The position numbers and the translations under genes are program-made. DNA of 5,769 nucleotides from Candidatus Gastranaerophilales bacterium HUM_12 (GTDB taxonomy: Bacteria; Cyanobacteriota; Vampirovibrionia; Gastranaerophilales; Gastranaerophilaceae): assembly GCA_002102825.1 (NCBI GenBank), contig DABJ01000041.1, positions 15,696 to 21,464 on the forward strand, read 5' to 3'. Below, in pieces: positions 1 to 5,652 of this stretch; position 1 is the stretch's first letter; every line of letters starts with the position of its first letter. The notes beneath the pieces are model-generated. The model worked only from the letters and a program-made list of their open reading frames with translations, had not been told where the DNA came from and did not search any database.

Positions 1-867
1 CCTTCATCAATTTCATTTAGACCAAATATGTCGGAATTTGTTTTTTCAAATTCTAATACCCCACATGTGTTAAACAAAGTAAATATTGACAATAAAGACG
101 AATTCGTTTCGCAAAAAGATAACACGACAACAAATAATATAAACTATAGAAAATTAATTATAGGACTTACCTGTTCAGGAGTTGGCGCTCTTTTAATTTC
201 ACCAATATTTTTAAAACGGAAACTATTCTTTCCTGCAAAATTTGCAGAACATATCAATTTTTCACCAGCCCAATCAATGGAAGAAGCAATTGAATTTGCA
301 AAGAAAAATTTTAAAATTAGAACATTTGATTTTAAAAATGATTTAGGTATGGCAAATTGGGTAAATGCAGCTTTAACAAATGTGAATAATAGATTTAAAG
401 GAAAGGCACATATTCCTCCGATTTTCCGTTGGGCAACAAGTACTGAAGTTGAAAAGAAAACTAAAACTTGGGGCAAAGGAGTAATTGCCTGGACAGACTC
501 TTTTTCTAAAGCCAATAATTCCATAATTTTCAATCCAAACAATATTGGTTCAAAAATTGGGTTTGTAAAAGGAGCAGGAAAGAACGCCTATGATGTATTA
601 AATCATGAATTAGGACATTATTTGCATTCAATGAATATTTCAGAATTTGATAATCTTTTAGGTCGTTTATCTAGTAGAAAAACAAAGTTGTTTAAAAATA
701 ATAAGGAACAACAATCAGTTGCTGCAAAAATTTCAGGCTATGCAAAAACAAACCCTCGAGAATTTGTCGCAGAATGCTTTAGTTATATGTGTGCAGGAAA
801 TAAATTGCCAGAAGATGTTTTGAAACTATATAAACACTACAAAGGTCCAACTATCCCTACTATGTAA
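1..867 (+). CDS. Membrane-anchored zincin-like metallopeptidase, 5' end probably outside window
   Basis: The first ATG is at 28, but the frame is open to base 1 (reading PSSISFRPN) and no Shine-Dalgarno sequence precedes that ATG. The true start therefore probably lies upstream, and the gene is annotated as 5'-partial. Numbering from the ATG at 28 (279 residues), a polar N-terminal stretch is followed by a hydrophobic segment at about 43-61, flanked by basic residues and likely a single membrane anchor. The metallopeptidase signature HELGH is at 193-197, with H193 and H197 as zinc ligands and E194 as the catalytic base. A downstream segment, NPREFVAE (242-249), offers E245 or E249 as third ligand, as in gluzincin-like and lethal-factor-like zincins. 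Family knowledge supports a zinc peptidase, but substrate and topology are unknown. The gene lies on the presumed chromosomal side of the tRNA scar, so it is probably not part of the island. Confidence is good for the fold class and low for any specific role. Confidence 0.7.
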   Translation, partial: PSSISFRPNMSEFVFSNSNTPHVLNKVNIDNKDEFVSQKDNTTTNNINYRKLIIGLTCSGVGALLISPIFLKRKLFFPAKFAEHINFSPAQSMEEAIEFAKKNFKIRTFDFKNDLGMANWVNAALTNVNNRFKGKAHIPPIFRWATSTEVEKKTKTWGKGVIAWTDSFSKANNSIIFNPNNIGSKIGFVKGAGKNAYDVLNHELGHYLHSMNISEFDNLLGRLSSRKTKLFKNNKEQQSVAAKISGYAKTNPREFVAECFSYMCAGNKLPEDVLKLYKHYKGPTIPTM

Positions 868-990
868 TTAAGCTTGAGATAAATAGTTTATAATTCATAG
901 TTTTAAAATTCTTAAACTTATGCTTGGTTTGTTTGGGTAAAAGGATATCAAGGTGAAACTATGTTACATAATAATTACATAATGGCATTA

Positions 991-1023
991 AAAAAGGCTT
1001 TCAGAAAATATCTGAAAGCCTTT
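991..1023 (-). terminator. Rho-independent terminator, probably of the former tRNA-Pro gene
   Basis: A perfect 13-bp hairpin has arms at 993-1005 and 1011-1023 and a 5-base loop. Its core pairs GGCTTTCAGA with TCTGAAAGCC. Read on the minus strand the stem runs into five T residues (995-991), so it terminates best leftward. It sits only 8 bases beyond the encoded CCA of the tRNA-Pro fragment, as expected for a native tRNA terminator. On the plus strand the stem ends in TTTAATTT, so it may also stop transcription from the metallopeptidase gene, although that gene ends about 120 bases upstream. Confidence 0.85.
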
Positions 1024-1031
1024 AATTTAAA

Positions 1032-1076
1032 TGGTCGGGATGACACGATTTGAACGTGCGACCCCCTCGTCCCAAG
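1032..1076 (-). other. 3' half of tRNA-Pro(UGG): integration attachment-site remnant
   Basis: On the minus strand this stretch matches tRNA positions 32-76 without gaps. It has an anticodon loop with TGG (1074-1072), a 3' anticodon-stem strand CGAGG, and a variable loop GGGTC. The T arm is GCACG-TTCAAAT-CGTGT with all five pairs possible (one G-T). The acceptor 3' strand is CATCCCG, then discriminator A and encoded CCA (1034-1032). The 5' side is absent: bases at positions 27-31 read TATCC, which cannot pair with CGAGG, and no D arm or 5' acceptor strand follows. It therefore cannot be a working tRNA. A 3'-terminal tRNA duplicate ending in the anticodon loop is the typical product of tyrosine-recombinase integration into a tRNA gene. 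Its polarity places the inserted DNA at higher coordinates. Confidence 0.8.
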
Positions 1077-1199
1077 GGATATTTCAACAACGGTTTTAGA
1101 GAAACAATAAACAGCTGTAAAGTCTTATGAGTAAAGCAACAAAGATATATTTGTGTCTTTAAAATTTCTTTGAGTTTCTTATTGAATTTTACAACACAT

Positions 1200-1221
1200 T
1201 AGTCGAAAAATAGTCGCAAAT
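1200..1221. repeat. Tandem TAGTCG direct repeat near the attachment scar
   Basis: TAGTCGAAAAA (1200-1210) is followed immediately by TAGTCGCAAAT (1211-1221), two 11-base units matching at nine positions. Short direct repeats at this distance inside an attachment site may be arm-type binding sites for a tyrosine recombinase. The repeat is seen directly and its role is inference. Confidence 0.4.
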
Positions 1222-1305
1222 TTTGCCCATATCAACATTTTATATTAATACCACTTATCTTTTTTATTACTTTATTACAAAAGGATAAAAATATATCTAT
1301 AAATA

Positions 1306-1375
1306 AGTGATAGTAATATTTTTGAATTGTAATAACTATTTAACTAAAAGTATTACGGTAATATTACCTATCACT
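1306..1375. repeat. Imperfect 15/16-base inverted repeat
   Basis: AGTGATAGTAATATT (1306-1320) is the reverse complement of AATATTACCTATCACT (1360-1375) except for one extra C in the right arm. The right arm also overlaps a perfect palindrome, GGTAATATTACC (1357-1368). A third related copy, TACCACTTAT (1249-1258), matches the reverse complement of ATAAGTGATA (1303-1312) with one mismatch. Possible roles are recombinase or excisionase arm sites, or an operator upstream of the toxin gene. AT-richness raises the chance of coincidence, but the GTGATAG/CTATCAC ends argue against pure background. Confidence 0.4.
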
Positions 1376-1407
1376 AGGCTGTAAGTAGAGAATAAGCCTG
1401 ACAAAAA

Positions 1408-1436
1408 TTTACTAAGTGTGTTGATTATGTTATAAT
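1408..1436 (+). promoter_or_regulatory. Putative sigma70-type promoter of the toxin gene, with overlapping dyad
   Basis: The -35 element is TTTACT (1408-1413, four of six consensus bases), followed by a 17-base spacer and a perfect -10 TATAAT (1431-1436). The expected transcription start is about 1443, the A of the toxin ATG, so the mRNA may be leaderless. A dyad with arms GTGTTGATTAT (1418-1428) and ATAATTAACAC (1432-1442), one mismatch and a 3-base gap, covers the -10 and is a candidate operator. Confidence 0.5.
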
Positions 1437-1442
1437 TAACAC

Positions 1443-1799
1443 ATGACAGAACGTACAACGGCATTGGAAGTATATTTTTACGTAACAAGTTCGGGTAATG
1501 AACCTGTTAGAGAATGGTTGAAGACCTTACCAAAAGAAGATATGCGTACAATTGGTTTTGATATTAAAACAGTTCAATATGGTTATCCAATCGGAATGCC
1601 ACTAACTCGTGTTCTTCATGGTACTGGTGGATTAGAAGAAGTTCGCTGTAATATATCAAATGGTATTGCACGAATTATCTTTTATGTTGAAGATAATACA
1701 ATGGTGCTTTTACACGCATTTATTAAGAAAACTCAGGAAACCCCTAAAAAAGAATTAGATGTCGCAATCAAAAGATATAAAGAACTAAGTAAAAGATAG
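1443..1799 (+). CDS. Gp49-like (DUF891) RelE/HigB-superfamily toxin
   Basis: This 118-residue protein matches the phage-derived Gp49-like toxin family over most of its length. It has the N-terminal PVREWLKTLPKEDMRTIG block (21-38), then DIKTVQYGYPIGMPL (40-54). Next come the core strand LEEVRCN (64-70), the strand IARIIFYV (75-82), and the C-terminal block HAFIKKTQETPKKELDVA (91-108). Family members belong to the RelE/ParE fold and are generally thought to act as mRNA interferases whose activity is blocked by an XRE antitoxin. The start is fixed by an in-frame TAA at 1437-1439. No Shine-Dalgarno sequence precedes the ATG and the promoter suggests a leaderless message. The antitoxin gene that normally follows directly is absent: the next frame is the nuclease of the ABC-3C operon. 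A family-matched antitoxin is instead at 5316-5600 on the other strand. The frame is full length with no obvious inactivating change. Confidence 0.85.
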   Translation: MTERTTALEVYFYVTSSGNEPVREWLKTLPKEDMRTIGFDIKTVQYGYPIGMPLTRVLHGTGGLEEVRCNISNGIARIIFYVEDNTMVLLHAFIKKTQETPKKELDVAIKRYKELSKR

Positions 1800-1803
1800 G
1801 GTA

Positions 1804-1832
1804 TTTACGAAGATTGCATAACTTAATATAAT
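1804..1832 (+). promoter_or_regulatory. Putative promoter of the three-gene ABC-3C operon
   Basis: The -35 element is TTTACG (1804-1809, four of six consensus bases), followed by a 17-base spacer and a perfect -10 TATAAT (1827-1832). Transcription would start near 1839 and give a leader of about 65 bases before the TTG start at 1905. It begins 5 bases after the toxin stop codon and no terminator separates the two, so readthrough from the toxin promoter is also possible. Confidence 0.45.
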
Positions 1833-1904
1833 TTAATATTTCTTAAAACCTATACTTTTTATTGTATCATGTAAGCAATGAGTAAAAAATTTTAGGTACT
1901 AATA

Positions 1905-3068
1905 TTGGCAGATAACGGAAATGACAAAAGTGGACTATACAGTTTGTCAGGCTTTGCTTACCAAATAAAAGTCTTTTTTTATTATGTAATGCTATTAAAA
2001 GATGAATATAGTTCTATAGAATTTGAATCATTAGATGATATTGCCATTAAGAATATAGAAAAATTCGACAATTATGATACAACCTTTATAAGTAAAATTG
2101 AAAATGAAAATACTAGTTATCAAATTATTCAAGTCAAGTATACAAAAATAACTGAAAAGAAAACTAAAGATTTGATGCTACGCTGGATGTTAGCTTTAAA
2201 AAATCATTATAATATTAAAAAGTTTATGCTATTTACAGATGAAAAATATTCGAATGAAAATTTTATCAACGAAATATCAGCAAAGGAATTATATAGATAC
2301 GCAATAAATTCTAAAAAAGAAAAATCGAATTCAATTAAAAGTAAGATAAAAATATTATTCTTTTCGAAAGGTACTTATAGAGATTTTTATAAATTATTAA
2401 AGAAAATAAAAGATAGTGTATATTTTATAAGCAATAATGAAATTGATGATAGCATAAAATCGGTTGCTAGTAATCATTTTAAACGAAATGCGGTGCCAGA
2501 AGTTATTTATTGTGCAAGATTGGTATCTGCTTTGAAAGATATAACTCACAACATAATGGAAAATGTTTTGTTAGGGAAATCATATTCTATTAACTTGGCA
2601 GAATTAAATAAGATTGAAGAAAAAATAATACAAGATACAAATGAAACAATGCCAATTCCATTGACTTATGCTGAGTTTAAAAAAGTAAACTCAATTGATA
2701 TTGATTCTTACACTAACAAAAGGGAATATAAACAACTTCAACATTGTGAATTACCATTAACAGGAATTAAAAGGAATTTACAACAATGCTGTTATTATGT
2801 AGATTTTAGGCATAGAATTCTTGCAATGGGTAACCCTGAGAAAATTGCTAATATAGAACTGCAATCGTATGAAAATTTTGAAAGAGTACAAGAAACATTA
2901 GCATACAATAATAATGATACTCCTCGCAATAGATTAGATGAAACTCAGAAATTAAGAAATGAAATAGTTTCAACGCCAGAACTTAGTTTAGGAACATACA
3001 TCTATTTAACAAAAGAGAAAGAAATAATAGGAGAAAATCAAATTTCTTGGAAGGATGATGATGAATAA
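1905..3068 (+). CDS. Putative ABC-3C effector: PD-(D/E)xK (Cap4/DUF4297-like) nuclease with C-terminal partner-binding domain
   Basis: This 387-residue protein is the first gene of a three-gene operon. The N-terminal region resembles Cap4/DUF4297-type nucleases. It opens with a SGLYSLSGFAYQ motif (9-20), then an acidic strand LDDIAI (43-48) and a strand ending in QIIQVK (73-78). D44 or D45 with Q76 and K78 fits a PD-(D/E)xK site in which Gln replaces the second acid, as in many Mrr-like enzymes. The middle (about 130-260) is mixed helical sequence I do not recognise. The last 115 residues, ending in a GTYIYL...ISW pattern, resemble the C-terminal domain by which ABC-3C effectors are thought to dock on their partners. 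The start is TTG, with AGGT at 1894-1897 seven bases upstream. An in-frame TAG at 1893-1895 rules out an earlier start, and the next in-frame Met is residue 29, inside the conserved N-terminal region. The likely role is a DNA-cutting effector controlled by the ATPase. The nuclease assignment is moderate and the target is unknown. Confidence 0.7.
   Translation: MADNGNDKSGLYSLSGFAYQIKVFFYYVMLLKDEYSSIEFESLDDIAIKNIEKFDNYDTTFISKIENENTSYQIIQVKYTKITEKKTKDLMLRWMLALKNHYNIKKFMLFTDEKYSNENFINEISAKELYRYAINSKKEKSNSIKSKIKILFFSKGTYRDFYKLLKKIKDSVYFISNNEIDDSIKSVASNHFKRNAVPEVIYCARLVSALKDITHNIMENVLLGKSYSINLAELNKIEEKIIQDTNETMPIPLTYAEFKKVNSIDIDSYTNKREYKQLQHCELPLTGIKRNLQQCCYYVDFRHRILAMGNPEKIANIELQSYENFERVQETLAYNNNDTPRNRLDETQKLRNEIVSTPELSLGTYIYLTKEKEIIGENQISWKDDDE
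3049..3054 (+). promoter_or_regulatory. Ribosome binding site deciding the middle gene's start
   Basis: GGAAGG lies inside the end of the nuclease gene. Three in-frame ATG codons follow at 3055, 3058 and 3061. Spacing is 0, 3 and 6 bases respectively, so only the third gives a workable distance. It selects 3061 as the start. Confidence 0.6.
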
Positions 3069-3498
3069 TTTAGAAAATGAAGCAGAAGCAATACAACTAA
3101 GCATATATTGTGATATTATATGTCAAATCTTATTTTTGCATAGGAATATTTCCGTAAATAAACTATTACCAATTGCGTACTTACTGAAAAAATATAATTT
3201 GTACAAAAAAGCATATACGGCAAACGATTCTAATGACTTGAACTACAAACTTATATCACTGCTAAATGGAAAATATTCTGATTATTGTCAAAATATTAAA
3301 ATCATAACAAAAGCTTTACATCTTTTGTTATTAAATGGGAATATTACTCTAGAATCTGGGATTTTGTTCTTTTTAGAACGAAAAGACAACGCAAAAAGTT
3401 TTTTGTATGATGAAAACACATTCTTTTATAACGCAATTGAAGAATGCAGAAAAATGCCGGAAATTCAGTTTTTAAAGGAGATTTTACAGAATGTTTAA
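3061..3498 (+). CDS. Putative ABC-3C middle component, small helical protein
   Basis: The protein is 145 residues from the third ATG of an ATGATGATG run, or 147 if the first is used. The third is preferred because GGAAGG (3049-3054) then has a 6-base spacing. It is predicted to be mainly helical. It contains ISVNKLLPIAYLLKKY (30-45), a segment typical in style of ABC-3C middle components, and a second hydrophobic helix pair around IITKALHLLLLNGNITLESGI (81-101). The latter could be winged-helix-like but lacks a clear DNA-binding signature. No catalytic motif, signal peptide or convincing transmembrane segment is visible. Its position between a nuclease and an SMC-like ATPase, with 8-base overlaps on both sides, is the main evidence for its role. 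In the ABC-3C class this subunit is thought to link effector and ATPase and hold the effector inactive. I cannot assign it to a numbered middle-component subfamily from sequence alone. Confidence 0.65.
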   Translation: MNNLENEAEAIQLSIYCDIICQILFLHRNISVNKLLPIAYLLKKYNLYKKAYTANDSNDLNYKLISLLNGKYSDYCQNIKIITKALHLLLLNGNITLESGILFFLERKDNAKSFLYDENTFFYNAIEECRKMPEIQFLKEILQNV

Positions 3499-5287
3499 GA
3501 TAAAAGAGTTAACATTTTATAATTATTTAGAAGAATCATACAGCTATGAATTTGCTTCAGGTGTAAATTATTTTAAAGGTGAAAATAATTCTGGTAAAAC
3601 AGTTTTCTATAATTTGATTGATTATATGTTAGGTGCTAGCAAAGAAATTAAGAATGAGGAGTGGTATAAAAATGTAAAAAAATTTACAATAAAAGTTTGT
3701 AATAATGGTGTTTCATATATTTTAACTCGAACCAAAAATAAAGATGAGAATTATCTTACAGTAGAAGGAACTACAAATTTTGAGTCAATGCAATCAATTT
3801 CTTATAGAGAATATAAAATAAGACTAGAAAGTATATTTACTCCAAATAAGTCATTATTAAATAATATTAAAATATTTACTGGGCAAGAATTAACATATAG
3901 AACTTTTACAATATTTAATTTTTTAGGTGAAAAACGACAAGGTAATATTCAAGATTTTTTGGATAAAGGTAGGGATATTGAATATTCTGTAAAACTTCCT
4001 TCTTTACTAAATTTTATATTTAATAAGAATTTAAAAAGAATTTTTGAATTAGAAACAAAACTTGAAAATTTAGAAAAAGAGGTAAAAAAGTTAGAACTAA
4101 AGAAGAACCAATATGATTTTATTGCTAAAGAAATAAATAACAATATTATAATTTTAAACTTAAATATTCAATATAATGGTAAAAATGCAGAGTTAGTAAA
4201 ACAAAGACTTGAGGAATACAAGTTAATGGAAAAAGATACGAAGTCAGTTGCTACTAATGCTAAAAATACAACAGAACTCTCATTAATGCTTGAAAATATT
4301 AATGAACAAATTAAAACATATCAAAGTTATAAACAGGGTATTAAAGATATTGAAAAAGAGAGCAATAATAGAAAAAAACTGTTAGTTGCTTTAGATAATA
4401 TCTTGAAAAATAATGATGAATACAGCTATTTATTTGATTCGATAAAAAAACTTTTGAATGAATTAAATACTACTATTTCATTTAGTCAAAATTCAATTTG
4501 TGATAAAACGATTGATACACTACAGAAACAAAGAGAACTTATTAAAAATGAAATTAAGAAAAATGATGCTAAATTTAAACTTTATTCTATACAAGAAAAA
4601 GAAAAAGCAGTAATTTTACTTGAAAATTATTTAAAACAAAATGTTGTTGACTCTAATGAGGAATTAGCAGAAAAACTATCAAAAATTAAATCTATCAAAG
4701 AAGAACTGCTCGAACTTAAAAACAAAGATGATTTAACCAAAATTGATAATTTATCTAAGCATATAACAAGTTTATATAATTCTGCAAAAGATGTTTCAGA
4801 TTTTGTAAAAATAGATACTGATAAAGCTAAATTCCAAATTAGGTATCTTAAAAAAGGTAATATTTTACAGCCTGAAATTGAAGAAATACAAATTGTTGAA
4901 AAAGGTGAAAATAAAGAAAAAATTCAACAATATGTATTAACAAATTATTACACTGGTAGTATGGCTAGACATACATTAATTCAAATCTGTGGTTACTTCG
5001 GCTTTTTAAAATTACTAATAGAAAATGGGGAATATCCTCTAATTCCAATATTTGTTGGGGACCATTTATCAAAACCATTTGATGAAAAAAATATAAATGC
5101 CCTAGGAACGATACTAAACAATGCAATACAAGATATTGGAAAAGACAATATTCAAATCTTTTTATTTGATGATGAAGAATCATCCAAATTGGTACTTAAT
5201 ACTGATAAAACTATTAATTTAATAGAATACGACGAAAATAATCAAAAAATAAAAACAGGTTTTATACCTTTTTACAAAACTCTTTAA
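3491..5287 (+). CDS. SMC/Rad50-like ABC ATPase of an ABC-3C system
   Basis: This 598-residue ABC ATPase is split by a long coiled coil. Walker A is GENNSGKT (30-37). A region in the Q-loop position is IFNFLGEKRQG (141-151). Heptad-rich, Lys/Glu-rich helices run from about 180 to 430. The C-terminal half carries a signature-like segment, TGSMARHTLIQICGY (488-502), then a hydrophobic strand ending at the Walker B Asp, LIPIFVGD (517-524), and a D-loop-like SKPFDEKN (527-534). The residue after the Walker B Asp is His525 rather than the usual catalytic Glu, so hydrolysis may be slow or use another residue. Rad50-like zinc-hook cysteines (CxxC) are absent. In ABC-3C systems this subunit is the presumed sensor, perhaps of invading nucleic acid or a nucleoprotein, and relays a signal through the middle protein to the nuclease. 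AAGGAG (3475-3480) lies 10 bases before the ATG, and the gene overlaps its neighbour by 8 bases. The ATPase assignment is firm; the system assignment rests on context. Confidence 0.8.
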   Translation: MFKIKELTFYNYLEESYSYEFASGVNYFKGENNSGKTVFYNLIDYMLGASKEIKNEEWYKNVKKFTIKVCNNGVSYILTRTKNKDENYLTVEGTTNFESMQSISYREYKIRLESIFTPNKSLLNNIKIFTGQELTYRTFTIFNFLGEKRQGNIQDFLDKGRDIEYSVKLPSLLNFIFNKNLKRIFELETKLENLEKEVKKLELKKNQYDFIAKEINNNIIILNLNIQYNGKNAELVKQRLEEYKLMEKDTKSVATNAKNTTELSLMLENINEQIKTYQSYKQGIKDIEKESNNRKKLLVALDNILKNNDEYSYLFDSIKKLLNELNTTISFSQNSICDKTIDTLQKQRELIKNEIKKNDAKFKLYSIQEKEKAVILLENYLKQNVVDSNEELAEKLSKIKSIKEELLELKNKDDLTKIDNLSKHITSLYNSAKDVSDFVKIDTDKAKFQIRYLKKGNILQPEIEEIQIVEKGENKEKIQQYVLTNYYTGSMARHTLIQICGYFGFLKLLIENGEYPLIPIFVGDHLSKPFDEKNINALGTILNNAIQDIGKDNIQIFLFDDEESSKLVLNTDKTINLIEYDENNQKIKTGFIPFYKTL

Positions 5288-5315
5288 ATATTTATCAAAT
5301 CAATAATACAACGAG

Positions 5316-5600
5316 CTATGCAAAAGATAAAACAATCTTTTTACCAAGATATTTAGCGACTTTTTCGATTGTGTTCAGAGTGATTGATGTGTTTTCGGGG
5401 TCTAAGATACGACAAATAGCAGTTCTTGAAGTTTCCAGTTCTTTTGCTAAACGATTGACAGAAATATTATCAGCTTTCATTTTTTCTTCTAAGGCATAAG
5501 CTATAACTCGTTTTAAAGCAACAGCTTCAGACTCTTGAAGAATACTTTCTTCTTCAAGAAAATTATCAAAATTTGAACCTACATGTTTTTTATCAATCAT
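5316..5600 (-). CDS. XRE-family antitoxin, family partner of Gp49-like toxins (HigA-like)
   Basis: This 94-residue protein is convergent with the ABC-3C operon, 28 bases from its end. The N-terminal block HVGSNFDNFLEEESIL (6-21) is typical of the antitoxins that sit directly downstream of Gp49-like toxins, and it probably contacts the toxin. A helix-turn-helix DNA-binding domain follows at about 45-85: ISVNRLAKELETSRTAICRIL (46-66), then DPENTSITLNTIEKVAKYLG (67-86). Members neutralise the toxin by binding it and repress their own promoter. The start is supported by AAAGGA (5615-5610) nine bases upstream. The protein is full length. The oddity is location: no toxin is adjacent on its own strand in this window, while the matching toxin family is encoded about 3.5 kb away in opposite orientation. 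It could be the separated partner of that toxin, or an orphan regulator kept for another toxin beyond the right edge. Confidence 0.85.
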   Translation of the reverse strand: MIDKKHVGSNFDNFLEEESILQESEAVALKRVIAYALEEKMKADNISVNRLAKELETSRTAICRILDPENTSITLNTIEKVAKYLGKKIVLSFA

Positions 5601-5626
5601 TTTTAATTGTCCTTTATCTTATATCT

Positions 5627-5652
5627 ATATTGTACCAAAAATGGTACAATAT
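5627..5652. promoter_or_regulatory. Perfect dyad operator of the antitoxin gene
   Basis: ATATTGTACCA (5627-5637) and TGGTACAATAT (5642-5652) are perfect 11-base arms separated by AAAA. The dyad covers the -10 element and most of the spacer of the antitoxin promoter, the usual placement for XRE autorepression. It is very probably the antitoxin's own binding site. Confidence 0.7.

Larger units (their letters stand above)
1077..1442. other. Gene-free, repeat-bearing end of the putative island
   Basis: No convincing reading frame or RNA gene is seen here on either strand. The stretch begins at the break in the tRNA and contains a direct repeat (1200-1221), an imperfect inverted repeat (1306-1375), a perfect 12-bp palindrome (1357-1368) and the toxin promoter with an overlapping dyad (1408-1442). 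No integrase gene is visible next to the scar, so if the element encodes one it lies outside this window, probably at the other end. Confidence 0.55.

Noticed and set aside
144..542. Long minus-strand frame opposite the metallopeptidase
   Set aside because: It is a shadow of a clear coding frame with HELGH and family-like motifs. It shows no recognisable domain and no separate promoter or ribosome binding site was found.
961..1053. A 30-codon frame starting at ATG 961 with AAGGTG five bases upstream
   Set aside because: It runs straight through the terminator hairpin and into the tRNA fragment, so its sequence is explained by those features.
1070..1079. TCCC-AA-GGGA inverted repeat centred on the tRNA break, as a possible recombinase core site
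   Set aside because: The arms are only four bases and the 2-base gap is much shorter than the usual 6-8 base exchange region, so it is not called separately from the scar.
3949..4143. Minus-strand frame rich in Ser and Phe inside the ATPase gene
   Set aside because: It is the complement of Lys/Glu-rich coiled-coil codons, a common artefact in AT-rich genes.
4965..5183. Minus-strand frame of 72 residues inside the ATPase gene
   Set aside because: It lies across the conserved signature and Walker B region of the ATPase and has no recognisable features of its own.
5254..5273. Weak stem AGGT/ACCT followed by TTTTT at the end of the ATPase gene
   Set aside because: Only four good pairs lie inside coding sequence, too weak to call an operon terminator. 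No better terminator is seen between the convergent genes at 5288-5315.
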